A stretch of 64,000 nt of DNA from Punica granatum (Eukaryota; Streptophyta; Magnoliopsida; Myrtales; Lythraceae), in the NCBI RefSeq assembly GCF_007655135.1, contig NC_045128.1, positions 11,408,001-11,472,000 on the forward strand, given 5' to 3'. The notes below the pieces were generated by a model that made no database searches, had not been told where the DNA came from, and saw only the letters and a program-made list of their open reading frames with translations. Below are positions 37,112 to 49,070 of the stretch, piece by piece. The position numbers and the translations under genes are program-made. Within the stretch, counting starts at the first letter, position 1, and the number at the start of each line of letters is the position of its first letter.

Positions 37112-38096
37112 TTTAAATTAGAGAAAATGATACAGTGCATCACAATTTGAGAACAAGTATCACAGTACATTATATTTTGAAAAATTAACATGGTGCATTA
37201 CGAAAAATTTGAAAATTTTCACCGTGCATCATTTCTATCAACTAATGGACGGAAAGCTGACGTGGTACAAACGGTGCCAATGTGGCCGTGCTTACTCAGC
37301 ATCTGGGTCCCACCTGGCCACATAAATATGATGCACTGCGAAAATTATTTTCAGACTGTGATGCACGATATTATTTTCCTAAACTGAAAAGGCACTAACA
37401 ATCGTATACAAACTGCCGTGTCATGAACAATCTTGTTCCTACATCTCTTCCATTTTTTGTAATATTTGGCATAAGTTTGTTGATCGATAAGGAGATATGG
37501 CCTCCATCGTCGGCTGAGCCACAAAACCTCATGCGGTGTGTTTCCCTTGCTTGAGTTAGGGCCATAGAAGAAACCATTCCCTTCTCTAGAGTTGACCATT
37601 CGTTTGTGGTTGAACTCTGTGTTGATGAAAGCGATGTGGAAGCCCTTGCAAGACCTGGACAAGGGAAACACACCGCCTAAGGTTTTGTGGCTCAGTCGAC
37701 GATGGAGGCCATATCTCCTTATCGATCAACAAACTTGTGCTAATATTAAAAAAAATGGAAAAGAGATAAGAACAAGATTGTTCGGGACATGACAGTTTGT
37801 ATACGATTGTTAGTGCCTTTTCGTTTTAGGAAAATAACACCATGCATCACAGTCTGAAAATAATTTTCACAGTGCATCATATTTCCGTGGTCAGGTGGGA
37901 CCTAGATGCTGAGTAAGCACGGCCACATTGGCATCGTTTGTGCTACGTCAGCTTTCCGTCCATCAGTTGATGGAAATGATGCACGGTGAAAATTTTCAAA
38001 TTTTTCGTAATACACCATGTTAATTTTTCGAAATATGATGCACTGTGATACTTGTTCTCAAACTGTGATATGTCCAGGAGTTTTCCCTTTAAATTA
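37112..38096. mobile_element. Large Mutator-type foldback element (967 bp)
   Basis: The element runs 37121-38087 and is nearly a single inverted repeat: each arm is about 450 bp. Arms pair from the ends (GAGAAAATGATAC against the complement of the right end) through 'ggtgaaaattttcaaattt', 'gctgagtaagcacggccac' and 'ggaggccatatctcc' to a centre near 37600. The 9-bp duplication TTTAAATTA flanks it (37112-37120 and 38088-38096). Frames inside the arms mirror each other and match no known protein. Confidence 0.87.
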
Positions 38097-39282
38097 TTAG
38101 TCTGCCTTCATCTTCATTCTTGATAATATGAGCATAGTATGATGTGAGAGCGATCAATATGATAATAATCTGCCTTTATTTGTATATTATCATAAGTTTT
38201 TAAATAAAAAATAAAATTGTAATCAAATCAAAACATAACATTACTCTAAAGAAACTATGTAAAAGTTTTTAAAATTTGTGTACTTATTTCAAAATGTGAA
38301 TAGTTTACTTTGAAATAAATGTAAGTTACTTTGGAATGCAACTTACTTTCTCTATTAGTAATTTACTATAAATTTAGGTAATTTACTAGAAATTGTAGTA
38401 ATTTATTAAAAATTATAGTAGTTTATTTTGATTGTTTGATGCAATCGACTACACCATAGACCGTCCCCACATTACCATGTCAACAATGCCTAGTGACGTA
38501 AGCATGCTACTTTTTCATCTAAGCGCCCTCAAAAAAAGAAAAAGAATACTCATCCCAGGTCCCAATTCTTTCTTGAGCCTCTCGTCTCTCTGAAAATAGT
38601 GGAAATGACATTTTCTAATGATTTTTTAAAATTTGATGAAATGAGCATTCTTTTAAAAAAAGATAAAAAGATAAATAATAATCATTCCTTGTTTTGGCTA
38701 CTTTTTTGGGAAGATATCATATATTTTTCGTTAATTTCATATATCTTAAAATATATATTGAATGATATATTAGTAAATAAGTCCAATGTAATAACTATAT
38801 TCCTTTGCATCATCAAGTCCAACAAATATATATATATATATATATATAGTTCCCTTAATACTGTTAAATTCATCCTATAAAAATCACTCAATTGTATTTC
38901 ACTTCCGCTTGAAATTGGATTAATCAAGTGGTGTCCGAAATTGAGAGAATTGGATGGGATGTCGATTGGGAACAGTGGAATGGGGTACAAGAAGTGAATC
39001 GGGTTGTTCATCCACTCTCGGCCCCTCTAGTTGAAGGGGAAGGCGTGCCCTTATATAGACTTATCTTTTGACCGTTGGCTTTTGAAATGAAATTGTTCGT
39101 CTTCTTTAACTGTTCCCGCTTTCTCCCTTTTTCCGATGGCATGGGCTACGGGCCTTGGGCCTAAATAACATGGGCACCCAAATGTCGTGGGCTTTGGTTT
39201 ACGTGGCCATATTCCGTGGCCCATATCATTTGCCCCCCAGTCTTGTGCATTCTGTGAAGGCGCGAGAATGAGAGTTTCGAAA
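38097..39282. other. AT-rich intergenic sequence with an AT microsatellite
   Basis: A (TA)n run lies at 38826-38848. At 39140-39245 there is a short retroelement-like stretch with 'atttgccccccagtc', a phrase often seen in gypsy LTRs; no boundaries are supported. Confidence 0.35.
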
Positions 39283-39596
39283 TTGGTGTGTTTGGTTTTA
39301 GAGTTACGTAGAGTTGAGTTTTGATTTTAATTGGGTTGTAATGATTGTGTTATTGAATTATGAGAAAAAAGTGTGAAAAAGTAATGAATAGTTGAGAAAA
39401 AGTAATGATTGTGATGTTGAATTGTAAAAAAAGTAATGGATAATTGAAAGAATTTAATATTAAAATTGAATTGAATGGTTAAAAAATTGAAGAAGAAAAT
39501 AAAAGTTATAATTGTGTTGTTGATTTTTGTTGTGTAATAAGTAGAATTAAAGTTAGAGTTAAAATTTTAAAAATATGATTGTAAAACCAATCGAAG
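39283..39596. mobile_element. MITE copy, forward orientation
   Basis: Begins near 'gtgtttggttttagagtt' and ends near 'attgtaaaaccaatc', so its ends are roughly inverted. The internal sequence has repeated 'gaaaaagtaatga' units. A related copy lies inverted at about 40430-40740. It looks like a non-coding hAT- or Harbinger-type MITE; the target duplication was not resolved. Confidence 0.6.
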
Positions 39597-39714
39597 CAAT
39601 ATATGCAAGAATTTTGCTGGTATAGCCCGAAAACTAATTTGATGGATTACCATTCTGTGTGGCTTGCACGTGTCTTGGGTTTACGAATACAATTGTGAAG
39701 AGGTGGGTGCAGAA

Positions 39715-40240
39715 CATAGTGTGCCTCCATTGGGAGGTCTTAATCGAACTCGAACTTTTCAATTCGCCTTCGCCTCCACTGGGAGGTCTTAGTTTAACGA
39801 ACTCTCTGTGGGCGAATTTTATGATTAGCGAACTATCTTCATTTGTGACTCTATAGTGGGAGGTCTTTAGTTTGCCTCTGATGGGAAGTATTTGTGAGTG
39901 TCCCGATAGCAGGGCTTTGAATTTGCCCCCAGTGGGGGTCTTTATAAGTGCCCACGATGGGAGTTCTTGGATTTGTCTCTGATGAGAGGTCTTTGTGAGT
40001 GCCCCTAATGGGTGGTCTTTAAATCTGCCCCCTAATGGAGGTCTTTATGAGTGCCCCCAATGAGAGGTCTTGGATTTGTCTCCGACGGGATGTCTTTGTG
40101 AGCGCCCCCAATGGGAGGTCTTGAATTTGCCTGCCCCCGATAGGAGGTCTTGAATTTGCCTCAGATGGGAGGTGTTGAATTTGCCTCGGACGGGGTCTTA
40201 ATTTAAAGGATTCTCAATTGGCCCCTGGTTGGGGGTTCTT
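39715..40240. repeat. Degenerate minisatellite, about 27-35 bp units
   Basis: Repeats of the type 'gcccccaatgggaggtctt' alternate with 'gaatttgcct' or 'tttgtgagt' linkers, with many substitutions. No reading frame stays open across it. It is flanked by the two inverted MITE copies. Confidence 0.75.
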
Positions 40241-40429
40241 ATTGATTGGGCATAATAATACATATGTGCATATATAATGAACAATCCATAACAAGTAATG
40301 AACAATCATCACTTGAATAGTTTTATTCAAATGATATAATTCAAACTTACACCATATTCCTGACTGCTTCATGTCAACGACAAGCGAGGGTGAGCATTGG
40401 AGAGGACTTATTTCTCTTTAGTTTTCTTT

Positions 40430-40740
40430 TTTACAAGCAAAGTCTTTTAGGACATGTAGTATAGTTTTGAAGTTTTTTTTTTTAAACTTTACTCCACTTA
40501 TATTAACACAATTATTATTTTTTTCTTTTTTTTCAATTTTTTTAATCATTCAATTCAATTTTTAATACTAAATTCTCTGAACTATTCATTACTTTTTCCA
40601 CAATTCAACAACACAATCATTACTTTCTCTCAATTATTCATTACTTTTTCCAAAAATTCAACAACACAATCACTACAATCTCAAATAAATATAGTTGGAA
40701 ACTCCACTCCAATCCCGCATGTATCAACTTTTCATTTTGA
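40430..40740. mobile_element. MITE copy, inverted relative to 39283-39596
   Basis: Contains 'tcattactttttccacaatt' and 'caacaacacaatcattac', complements of the repeats in the forward copy. Ends are approximate. Confidence 0.55.
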
Positions 40741-41000
40741 TCTTTAAATTGTCGACAGTCCTCTGTATCGTGCCCCCGAGCTTGATGACATCTGCAATGC
40801 TTGTTTCTTTTTCCGGGCCTGGAGATCGCTTATATTTTCCTGCAATGTTAGGCGATCGCTCATCTTGCTGATCCTTCGCGGTATCGCCCATTTTTGCTTT
40901 TCCTTCGTTTCACGCAGCCAAGGTTTCTTCCGCTGCTATAACCCACTGTGCCCAGGTCGTCATCTCTGCAAAGTCAACAGGCGGAGTAATGATTAAACTC
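40711..41000 (-). pseudogene. Ty3/gypsy gag remnant
   Basis: On the minus strand one frame reads FAEMTTWAQWVIAAEETLAA, then a stop. A shifted frame gives KHCRCHQARGHDTEDCRQFK, the CxxHxxxGHxTxxC-type knuckle typical of gypsy gag proteins in plants. It is short, frameshifted and lacks protease or reverse transcriptase nearby. Confidence 0.65.
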
Positions 41001-41186
41001 TTCACGAAATCTTCATTTCGTCATTTTCTTAAACGTCATTTTTTTTTATTAAACTCTAGCAATCACAAGTAAATATAATGTCATTTTTTTGCCCATATAG
41101 TGTACAAACTTTTCTCTTTTTTCCCTAGATCACTATAGGAAAAAAATTTTCCAACCACGGCATCGCGCATGTTACTTCCTAGTATC

Positions 41187-41218
<32 letters not shown>

Positions 41219-43071
41219 AAAAAAATCATGTAATATATATAAAATTGGCCAAAAATAATGTATTATATATATATATATAAAACGACACGTAAGGAGCAAG
41301 AGATACTATAATTATATGAGTTATGGTGTAAGACAAAATTACCATTAGTAGAATGATGACATCTAAAATGAATTTTTATGTGTACTATTTATAAGATATC
41401 ACATTGAACTTAAAAAGAATATTGTATATTTCAAATAGCTCTTTTAGATTATTGAGAAAATTTTTTTTTTACAAAATTATTTAATTAAATATAATTACAT
41501 ACAAGTAACACAGACAAACATCCGAGATAAGTTGAATATGCCACATATTAATTACTACCAAGGTTGATTTCTTTTTGGGTCATAAAGGAGGCCCATGAAC
41601 ATATGGTAATGATAGGAAATAAAGTGAAATAATGGGCAAATAAGTTCCACTAATGAGAATTGAATTCAGGTTCTCATGGTTCCTGATCGATTCCTTGTAC
41701 TCCTACATTGAGACTCCTTCAATAAAAATTCATTTAACCCAAATTGAAAGGTCAATCAACTTGGAGTTGCATATTTATTTTTTGGCTTTTGTAGCGTAAT
41801 TGCAGTCTCAATTTTTATATATTATAATGATTGTTCAGTTATATATATGCATAAAATAGTAAATTTCACTCCCCTCTCTGTACTGCTAACTGACAATCCA
41901 TCCCGTTTTCACCAAAAACTAAATGCGTGGATACTGTTCTTGACAAAAATTGACAATCAATTTTATGAACCAAGTCGACCTAATAGGCAAAATTTATTTC
42001 GATCCTCAATGTTTAAATGCTCTTTTCAGTCCAATTTATTCTTTTTTAATATTTTCCTGTGTGATACGATTAGTCCACTTTGATATTGCCAGTGAACTTT
42101 GTTTTTATTATTGACATGTATAGTATTTGCAAAAGAAAAATAATTTGTGATAGAAGCCTCGTTGGCAGTCGCACTCACACCGCCATCCGAGATAATTAAC
42201 CACCCGCTAAGGGGTCGTTGCAACTCGTTGGAGTGATGGTGGCCATTGACATAAGACCACAAATTCTCAATATAAATTTGCTAATGTGAAATTTTTCTCG
42301 GATAATGAAATAAACTCTAAAAATTAATGAAGAAAAGAAAAAGGAATGAAGACAAGAAGGAACGGGAGAAGGGACATAACTTCACCTCAACAAGGTCTGG
42401 GGAACAATTGCTGGCAAAATGAGTAGTGAAGGGTACGTGTGTGAAGGGGAAGGGGTAGGGTGGGACTCACTCGCCACCAACCCACCGTAGATCACCAAGG
42501 GACTTATTGAATAGTTGTGCTCATCAAGTTTGGGCAAACTCCTTAGATATTGGTCCTTTCCTATTATAAAATTATTTTAACAAAAATATTAGGCAGCAGT
42601 AGGATTTTCTCTAGATAAACATGTCAAATATAAAAGTTTGGCTATGTTCGACTGTCAGGTTAGGGATAGGGGTGGAGATGGGATGAGTTAGCATATGAAA
42701 TCCAATGGATAATTGATGTCTTAATATAGTGTTTGGGGTATTTAAGGTTTGAGATTGGGATATTAGAAGGAAAATGACTAAGGTGTCCTCTACGATATTT
42801 AAGTACAAATTAAATAATTTTTAAAATTCTAAAATTAAAAAATAATTTCAGAATTTTTTTTTAAAAAAGAGGAAAATAGTAACGAAGAGTAAACGGGCAA
42901 TGGCTCCCCGATTCCGGCGACCACTGCCCCTACGAGTTCGCAGACTATCGTCGCCCCAGCGAGGTTACGGATGACCTCTGGTCATCTGGTGACCTCGTTG
43001 GGGTGTCGGCGACCACTGCAGTGGAACTGCCCCCTTCTCTCTCTTTCGTCAGAGAGAGAGAGAGAGAGGCA
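41001..43071. other. AT-rich intergenic sequence
   Basis: AT microsatellites lie at 41189-41212 and 41265-41279. No gene is supported; frames at 41847-42262 have no recognised domain. Confidence 0.35.
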
Positions 43072-43195
43072 AAAGGACATTGTGGTGGCCCGATTCCAGG
43101 CTACCACCGTGTCAATACGAGTTTGCCGGCAAACTCTTGGGATGCCAGAGACCTCGATTGACACTATGGTGATCGGAATCGGACCACAACCATGC
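43072..43195. repeat. GC-rich inverted repeat centred on a perfect palindrome
   Basis: The arms 'attgtggtggcccgattcc' and 'ggaatcggaccacaac' are inverted copies, and the centre is the perfect 18-bp palindrome GAGTTTGCCGGCAAACTC (about 43121-43138). A (GA)n run lies just before it (43050-43069). It may be the core of a larger foldback element (about 42.8-43.4 kb) whose ends I could not fix. Confidence 0.65.
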
Positions 43196-43543
43196 CACTT
43201 TGCCTCCCTTCCCACGTCAGAGAAGAGCTTCAGCATCGGTGACCAATGAATTCAAACAATAGTAACTGATACGATATTTTCAGGGGAGATACGTTTTTTT
43301 TTTTTAGGATTCAGCAAAAAAAAGATACAATATTTTTAGGAGGTAGAACCAAACCTAATATTTCTCAAAATCCTAAATATAGATCCATTTAGTTTTGCCC
43401 AATATGAATGTTAGGTCAAACCTGTAAAATTCTTATTTGAGCCTACACAGACTTGAACTCATCTGCAATTCAAAAGTTAAAGCTGATAAGCTGTTGAACT
43501 CAAACCTCATATAAGCTTATGGTTTCTTTCTCATTTTTTTCCG
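43196..43543. other. Unassigned spacer
   Basis: No supported gene. The part from 43440 resembles LTR-like sequence upstream of the small retroelement, but no boundary is clear. Confidence 0.3.
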
Positions 43544-44063
43544 TGTGAGACAACATATCTCAACACTTGCCCTCACATGGTAGCGTGCGATCCTTGAGAA
43601 TATTAGTCCAACATTGGAAAATCAAAGAGAAAACATAGATTTATATGTGGCATGGGTTTCACCACTTATCAGCTTGGACTTTTAAGATGAGCCCAAATCC
43701 GTATGAGCCCGATAGAGATACAATATGGTGTCAGAGCAATTTACGCTTCCGTGTGCTCACATGGGCTTACACTACGCCGACCCAATGTTAAGTGCTAGCC
43801 AAAATGTGCCTCGTGTTAGTCCCCCTCGCCCGAGCACAGAAGAAGAGCTTGACTCGAGGTCAATTGTTGAGTGCGGATATTTAAGGGCACGTGACAATAT
43901 AGGCAAAATACGTTGTATGTGAGAGCAAATGAGAATATTAATTCCACATTGAAAAATTAAAGAGAAAACCGGGAATTTATATGTGTCTTAGATTCCACCA
44001 CTTATCAACTTGACATTTTAAGTAGAAATAAGTACAAGCCCGTATGAACCCGATGGAGATACA
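43544..44063 (+). mobile_element. Small LTR retroelement of TRIM type
   Basis: Two direct repeats begin TGTGAGA and TGTGAGAGC and end GAGATACA (43544-43722 and 43918-44063). They share 'gagaatatta', 'aaagagaaaac', 'ccaccacttatca'-like and 'cgtatga(g/a)cccgat' blocks. Four bases after the left repeat is TGGTGTCAGAGC (43726-43737), one change from the standard primer-binding site for initiator tRNA-Met. The interior is about 195 bp with no coding capacity. Repeats differ in length by about 30 bp and no matching 5-bp flanks are seen, so it is an old or rearranged copy. Confidence 0.7.
43726..43737 (+). other. Primer-binding site (initiator tRNA-Met type) of the TRIM element
   Basis: TGGTGTCAGAGC, expected TGGTATCAGAGC, at the usual spacing after the left LTR. 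Confidence 0.7.
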
Positions 44064-44770
44064 ATAAAACCAATTAATAAAATGATGAATTATCTCTATA
44101 TATCATATTGCTCTGAACCAATATATATATTCTAAGTTAGAGCTAATATGTTCCATTATAGTATCTATCAATCACTTTTAACTTTATAATTGTAATGTAA
44201 AATAACCAAATAGCATCGCAAGACCATAATGTCAATTTGCATGTGACAATTCACCCTTAAAACAAAACCATTTTTTATTGGTTACAAGTTAACACTCTAT
44301 TTCATCATTGGCTCGATCTAACTCACTGATTGGGTTGAGCCACCATGTGAATCTAGAAAATAATATGCACTTTATGGGTTGGTCGACCCCGTTCATTATT
44401 AAGGCTGAACTAACATCATCATCTTTAATATTACGGTTAATTTTTTATAAACAAAAACAGAATAATTGATTGCATGTATCCTATAATTATAGGGAGGTCG
44501 GTTTTCAATTAAATTATGGGAAGTTAAAATCACTTAATTTACTGAAATATATTCCGGGAAATTATCATCCGACCCAAAAAACAATTTGCAATTTACTTAT
44601 GGGAAGTTAAAATCCCTTAATTTACATAAATTTATTATGTAAGTTAAGAACCAACTGGAAAAATAAAAAATAAAAATCGCAAGCACTGAGAGGGATGGAA
44701 GGACGACTCCAGTAGCAGGTAGAGTCAGGTTGTCGTCACCGTCGCATCGAACTTCAACGAAAACTAGTGG
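44064..44770. other. AT-rich intergenic sequence
   Basis: No gene or bounded repeat is supported. 'atttactta(t)gggaagttaaaat' occurs twice (about 44515 and 44600). Confidence 0.35.
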
Positions 44771-45165
44771 CCGCTGATACCTTGGGGGCGATCTTACATT
44801 GAAAACGATTAACCAGATATATGAACCCATCAATTAATGCGTTAATCAAAATGAAAACTAAATGTTGCAAAAGTTTGTCGAACAATTTATGGCAAAAACA
44901 AAGTGGCTGCCCCGCCACCGCTAGCCTTGGCGTCGGACTTACCTTGAAAATAATTAAATCGGTCATATGAACCAATTGATTAAATCATAAATCAAGATGA
45001 ATGTTGTAAAAGTAAACCGAACAATCTATGCGGCGAAAGCCAGTGGCTACCGTCACCACTAGCCTTGCCGGCGGTCTTGAAAACGATGAAATCAATTCTA
45101 TGAACCATTCTATTAAATCATAAATCGATTCTATAAAACCGAATGTTGCAAAAGTAAACCGACTT
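44771..45165. repeat. Three-copy tandem repeat, about 140-150 bp
   Basis: Copies start near 44771, 44921 and 45058. Each has a 'gctagccttg..ggcg' GC-rich start, 'ttgaaaacgat', 'tatgaacc', 'aatcataaatc' and 'aatgttgcaaaagtaaaccga'. Copies are diverged and the period drifts. Confidence 0.75.
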
Positions 45166-46044
45166 GTATAAATCGGTTTTTTTCATCTAAATCAGTCCAC
45201 TATAATAACGGCCACATTATCAACAAATCATCCATATGTCCACGTCATCAATATTTCTTTTAACTCCAAAGCAGCCCTCCAAACTTATTTTACTATATAT
45301 GCACATCGATGAATTTGAGATGAAATTGAAAATTATATGGGCGAAACTGTTATCTTACAAAATAAATGGACTAAGAAAAATAGTGCTCCACCATGAAACA
45401 TAAATCAATGTTCCATCCTATGCGCACCCGAATTTCGTCTCGTCGGGGCACGTATATTTGCCTTTAAAAATATTATTAGAGTCATTCTTTAACCGCCATT
45501 AAGTTTCTTTATTAATTCTTCAAGAAAACCCAAAACTTTTATTTCTCTTCTTCCTCATCCCCTCTCTCCTTCACTCCACTCACGTTCTCGTAGCCCCTAA
45601 CCACGGATGGAACCCAAAATTTTACTCAGCGGGGGCAACATATTTATATACTTATATTACATTAATATATTATTTAATAGGATTAAATATCATTTGGAAA
45701 TTTTCGATCAACTAAATATGAAAAATAAAATAAGAAAATAGAAGGAATATATAAATATCATTCGGAAATTTTGTGTCTTGTTTAAAAAGATCATTTGGTT
45801 CACAGCCAAAGGTTTAAACTCCTTATTCTTTTAACAGACAAAAAAAGAAATTTTGGAAATTCATATTCTTCATAAAGAATTTAAACCTGGTCCATCAGCT
45901 TGTGGGGGAGAATGGCGTGATTTTTCCAACTCTCGGGGCCACCCTCTCTTCCCTTTTTTATAATTTTTTTGTTTAATTTAAGTATATATATACTTTTTTT
46001 CAATATGCATTGCTTGATATTCGGAAGACCAACAAGTCCAATTA
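45166..46044. other. AT-rich intergenic sequence
   Basis: No gene, RNA or bounded repeat is seen. Confidence 0.35.
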
Positions 46045-46978
46045 ATTTAGATTAGGAAAAAAGACAAAAACCTCCCTTGCAGTTTGAGGTCGGGACAAAG
46101 TATGTTCTTTTGTTTGGGACAATTAGCCCCCATGTGATTTGCTCCGTTAGACATAGGGGGTTACGGCTTTAATTTTTTTCATTTTCAGTCCTCAATCTTT
46201 AGCCTTTTAATCATTTTGGTTCTAAATATTTTTCTTTTATCATTCCTATCCTCAACTTTTCATTTCATTTCATTTTAATCGTATAAAGAAAATCGAAAGG
46301 GAAGGAGGGGTTGGGGTCGCCAATCGATGACCCCGACCCCTTCACCGAGGTCACCGGCGGCCTTGGTAGAAGGGTTGGGGCCGCCGATCGGGAACCCCGA
46401 CCCCTCCACCGAGGTCGCTGGCGTCCTCCGTGGGTACTAGCAACCTCGGTGGAGGGGTTGGGGTCGACAATTGTCTGTCCCAACCCGAATCGATCGTGGA
46501 CTCCGAAGCAGTGGCCCCAACCTTGAATTGACCGAGGATCTCCAAGTCGGAGTCCACGAATCGATTCGAGGTTGGGGCCGCTGCTTCCGAGTCCACAGTC
46601 GATTCGGGGTTGGGATAGACAATTGTCGACCCCGACCCCTCTATCGAGGTCGCTGGCGTCCTCTGTAGGTACAGGAGACCTCGGTGGAGGGGTCGGCGGC
46701 CTCGACCCCTCTTCTCTTTCAATTTTCTTTATAGGACTAAAATGAAATAAAATGAAAAGTTAAGGATAGGAATGATAAAAGAAAAAGACTTAGAACCAAA
46801 ATGATTAAAAGGCTAAAGATTGAGGACTGAAAATGGAAAAAAAAAATTAACGCCGTAACCCTCTGTGTCTAACGGAGCAAACCACAGGGGGGGCTAATTG
46901 TCTCAAACAAAAGAACATGGGGCGTTTTGTCCCAACCCCAAATCACAAGTGGGGTTTTTGTCTTTTCCCATTTAGATT
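46045..46978. mobile_element. Mutator-type foldback element with GC-rich core (916 bp)
   Basis: The element runs 46054-46969. Its ends are inverted: GGAAAAAAGACAAAAACC on the left against the complement of GTTTTTGTCTTTTCCC on the right. The 9-bp duplication ATTTAGATT flanks it (46045-46053 and 46970-46978). Outer arms (about 250 bp each) are AT-rich; the inner 400 bp is GC-rich and itself a set of inverted repeats built from 'cgaccccgacccct' and 'accgaggtcgctggcgtcct'. Several frames are open in the core because of this composition; none resembles a protein family. Confidence 0.87.
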
Positions 46979-48067
46979 CGTGTGAAGTCAGCTCATTAAA
47001 TGATAAAACTCTTCCAATTGTATTTTTCATAATCACAAGATTCGCACTCAGACTTCTTCCGAATGGTATAATTGCCCAATTTCTTCCTCGATCTTCAAAG
47101 AAGACCGACTCCTCCTAAGAATTCATGTTGGAACGACTAGCTGGAAAGGCGCTATAACTTTGCCAAGACCTTGCTTAATAGTGCATACATAATTTTTTCG
47201 GTGTAAACTGCCTGATATATGGAAATTCATTGGATTATCTAGGGTCAAGTAAGGTCAGTTCACTAAGTGATAAAACTTTCCCTATCATGATTCTTTCCCA
47301 ATCATAAAACACACTCGAGATTTTACTTATTGAGAATAAGCGTTGAATCACTGAAATCAATTCACATTGGTAAAAAGTATATTTCAATTTATCACTAATT
47401 TAAGAAATTTCTTCTTATTTGTGACATTAAAAATGTCCTTTTTTTTGTGAATCGTAGCAAGATTATGCCATCCTATTGACTAAGACTAGGCAACTTCGCT
47501 GCGACAATGAGATACTTTTAATGAAGTTTGAACTTGAACCCTTATTACAAGTAAAATTCATCCATTTAAAAACCAGCTAGCCACTTAAGGCCAACTATAT
47601 TATTATCATGATTTTCTAATTTGAAATATTAAAGTTAAAATTTTACATGTAATTTGCTATTACATTAAGGTTGAAATTAAAATTAGTTTGGAGAATGTTG
47701 ACTTTTTTATAGTATCATCTTTTGGAAAATTTGAATCGTTTATGATCAGTTGAGAGTTCAATTTTTATACAAAATGATTTTTTATTAGTTTTAAAATATA
47801 CAATATATTAATTATTATACAAATTACTATGATAAATCAAAATTTTGAAGAATAATATTTTCGACCTGCTGCATCGTGCGGGTATGCACTTTAGTTAATG
47901 TAATTTGGGGAGTGTCAGGGTGGCGACTGCCCGCCTTAAGCATATGTCCATCCGTCCCTGCCCCTAAGTCTCGGAGGCCTGTCCGATGATCTATTGTTGT
48001 CTGGCTCATCTTCCCTCTTTCACATACAATCTCAATTCTATTTCAATTTGTCTCTCCTTTCATTTCC
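46979..48067. other. Unassigned intergenic sequence
   Basis: AT-rich, no supported gene. Confidence 0.35.
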
Positions 48068-48116
48068 GCTCCTCTCCTCTCCTATCCTCTCCTCTCCTCT
48101 CCTCTCCTCTTCCTCC
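48068..48116. repeat. (CTCCT)n microsatellite
   Basis: Nine to ten tandem CTCCT-like units with two interruptions. Confidence 0.9.
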
Positions 48117-48654
48117 CTAAAGCACTCCCAAACGTATAAATTTGGTGCATGTAGGTTGAGAAGATTATGTTGGATTTTAGCTCTAGAAAACCTGGCCATC
48201 AAACTCAAAGAAATAATAGGAAGGTTGTTAAGCGGTCCTAAAAGTCCTAAATGGAGCATGTCGGAGGTGAAATCTGGCCAGATGAGGGACTTCCAAATCG
48301 GGTTTGGGTATCAAAAGGAGTCACTATTGATCCATTAAGGTCGATTGGACACCTATGCCGCCTAAGGGAACATGACACCATTAACCTAGTCTTTAATTTG
48401 TCGGTCTACAATACAAAGATTAAGTCCGGAGGTTTTATTACGGTTCCAAAGCTCACAAGCCAAGGTTTCGCCCTTTCGGTACTTAAATCGTCTAAACTTG
48501 TCAATGTTATTGTTTCCTGAGTTTATTACCTAGGAATCATGGTCACACTTCCATCTACTCGAATCACGACTCGAATCACGAATCGTGGACTCAAACCCCG
48601 CAACGTGCAATCAATTGGTTTTCCATCTAGAAGCTCGGGGATTGAATTGAAAAT
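48117..48654. other. Unassigned sequence
   Basis: Possible retroelement leader sequence, but no domain or terminus is seen. Confidence 0.3.
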
Positions 48655-49070
48655 GAGTCAAACCGTTCAGGAACTCAGTTGGATAAGTCCGAAAAGTTTT
48701 GTCTGGCCTTGAAAACTTTGGTAAAAGTCCAGGGGCAGATCTGGAACAGTTGAGAAAGTCAGGGCTGATTCTGAAATTCGGGAAAAGCTCCAGGGTCTGG
48801 TTTGGGACAGTCAAGAAGTTCAGTTATTGTTTGAAAAACAACAAAGCTAGCCCAGGGACGAAACTGTACTTAATAAAAAAAGTCTGGGATTGATTTTAAA
48901 ACCTGTAAAAAGTTCCAGGACTGATCTGATCAGCCTGAAAAGTTTAGTGACTTAACTGAACACGTAAAAATCGATCCAGGATCAAACTGGAACAAATCAG
49001 GAAATTCTGGCCTGATCTGAAAACAGAGGATAACCTCCAGTGACTGAACTGAAAAAGTTTGAAAACTTTA
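48655..49070. repeat. Degenerate tandem repeat, about 35-40 bp units
   Basis: Units of the type 'ccagg(g)-ctgatctgaa-aagtt' recur about ten times with heavy divergence. It is non-coding in every frame. Confidence 0.6.

Noticed and set aside
37351..37792. Mirror-image frames of up to 106 codons
   Set aside because: They occur in both arms of a foldback element with no similarity to a protein family.
46265..46722. Frames of up to 123 codons in GC-rich sequence
   Set aside because: The core of the foldback MITE is GC-rich and repeated, so stops are rare by composition.
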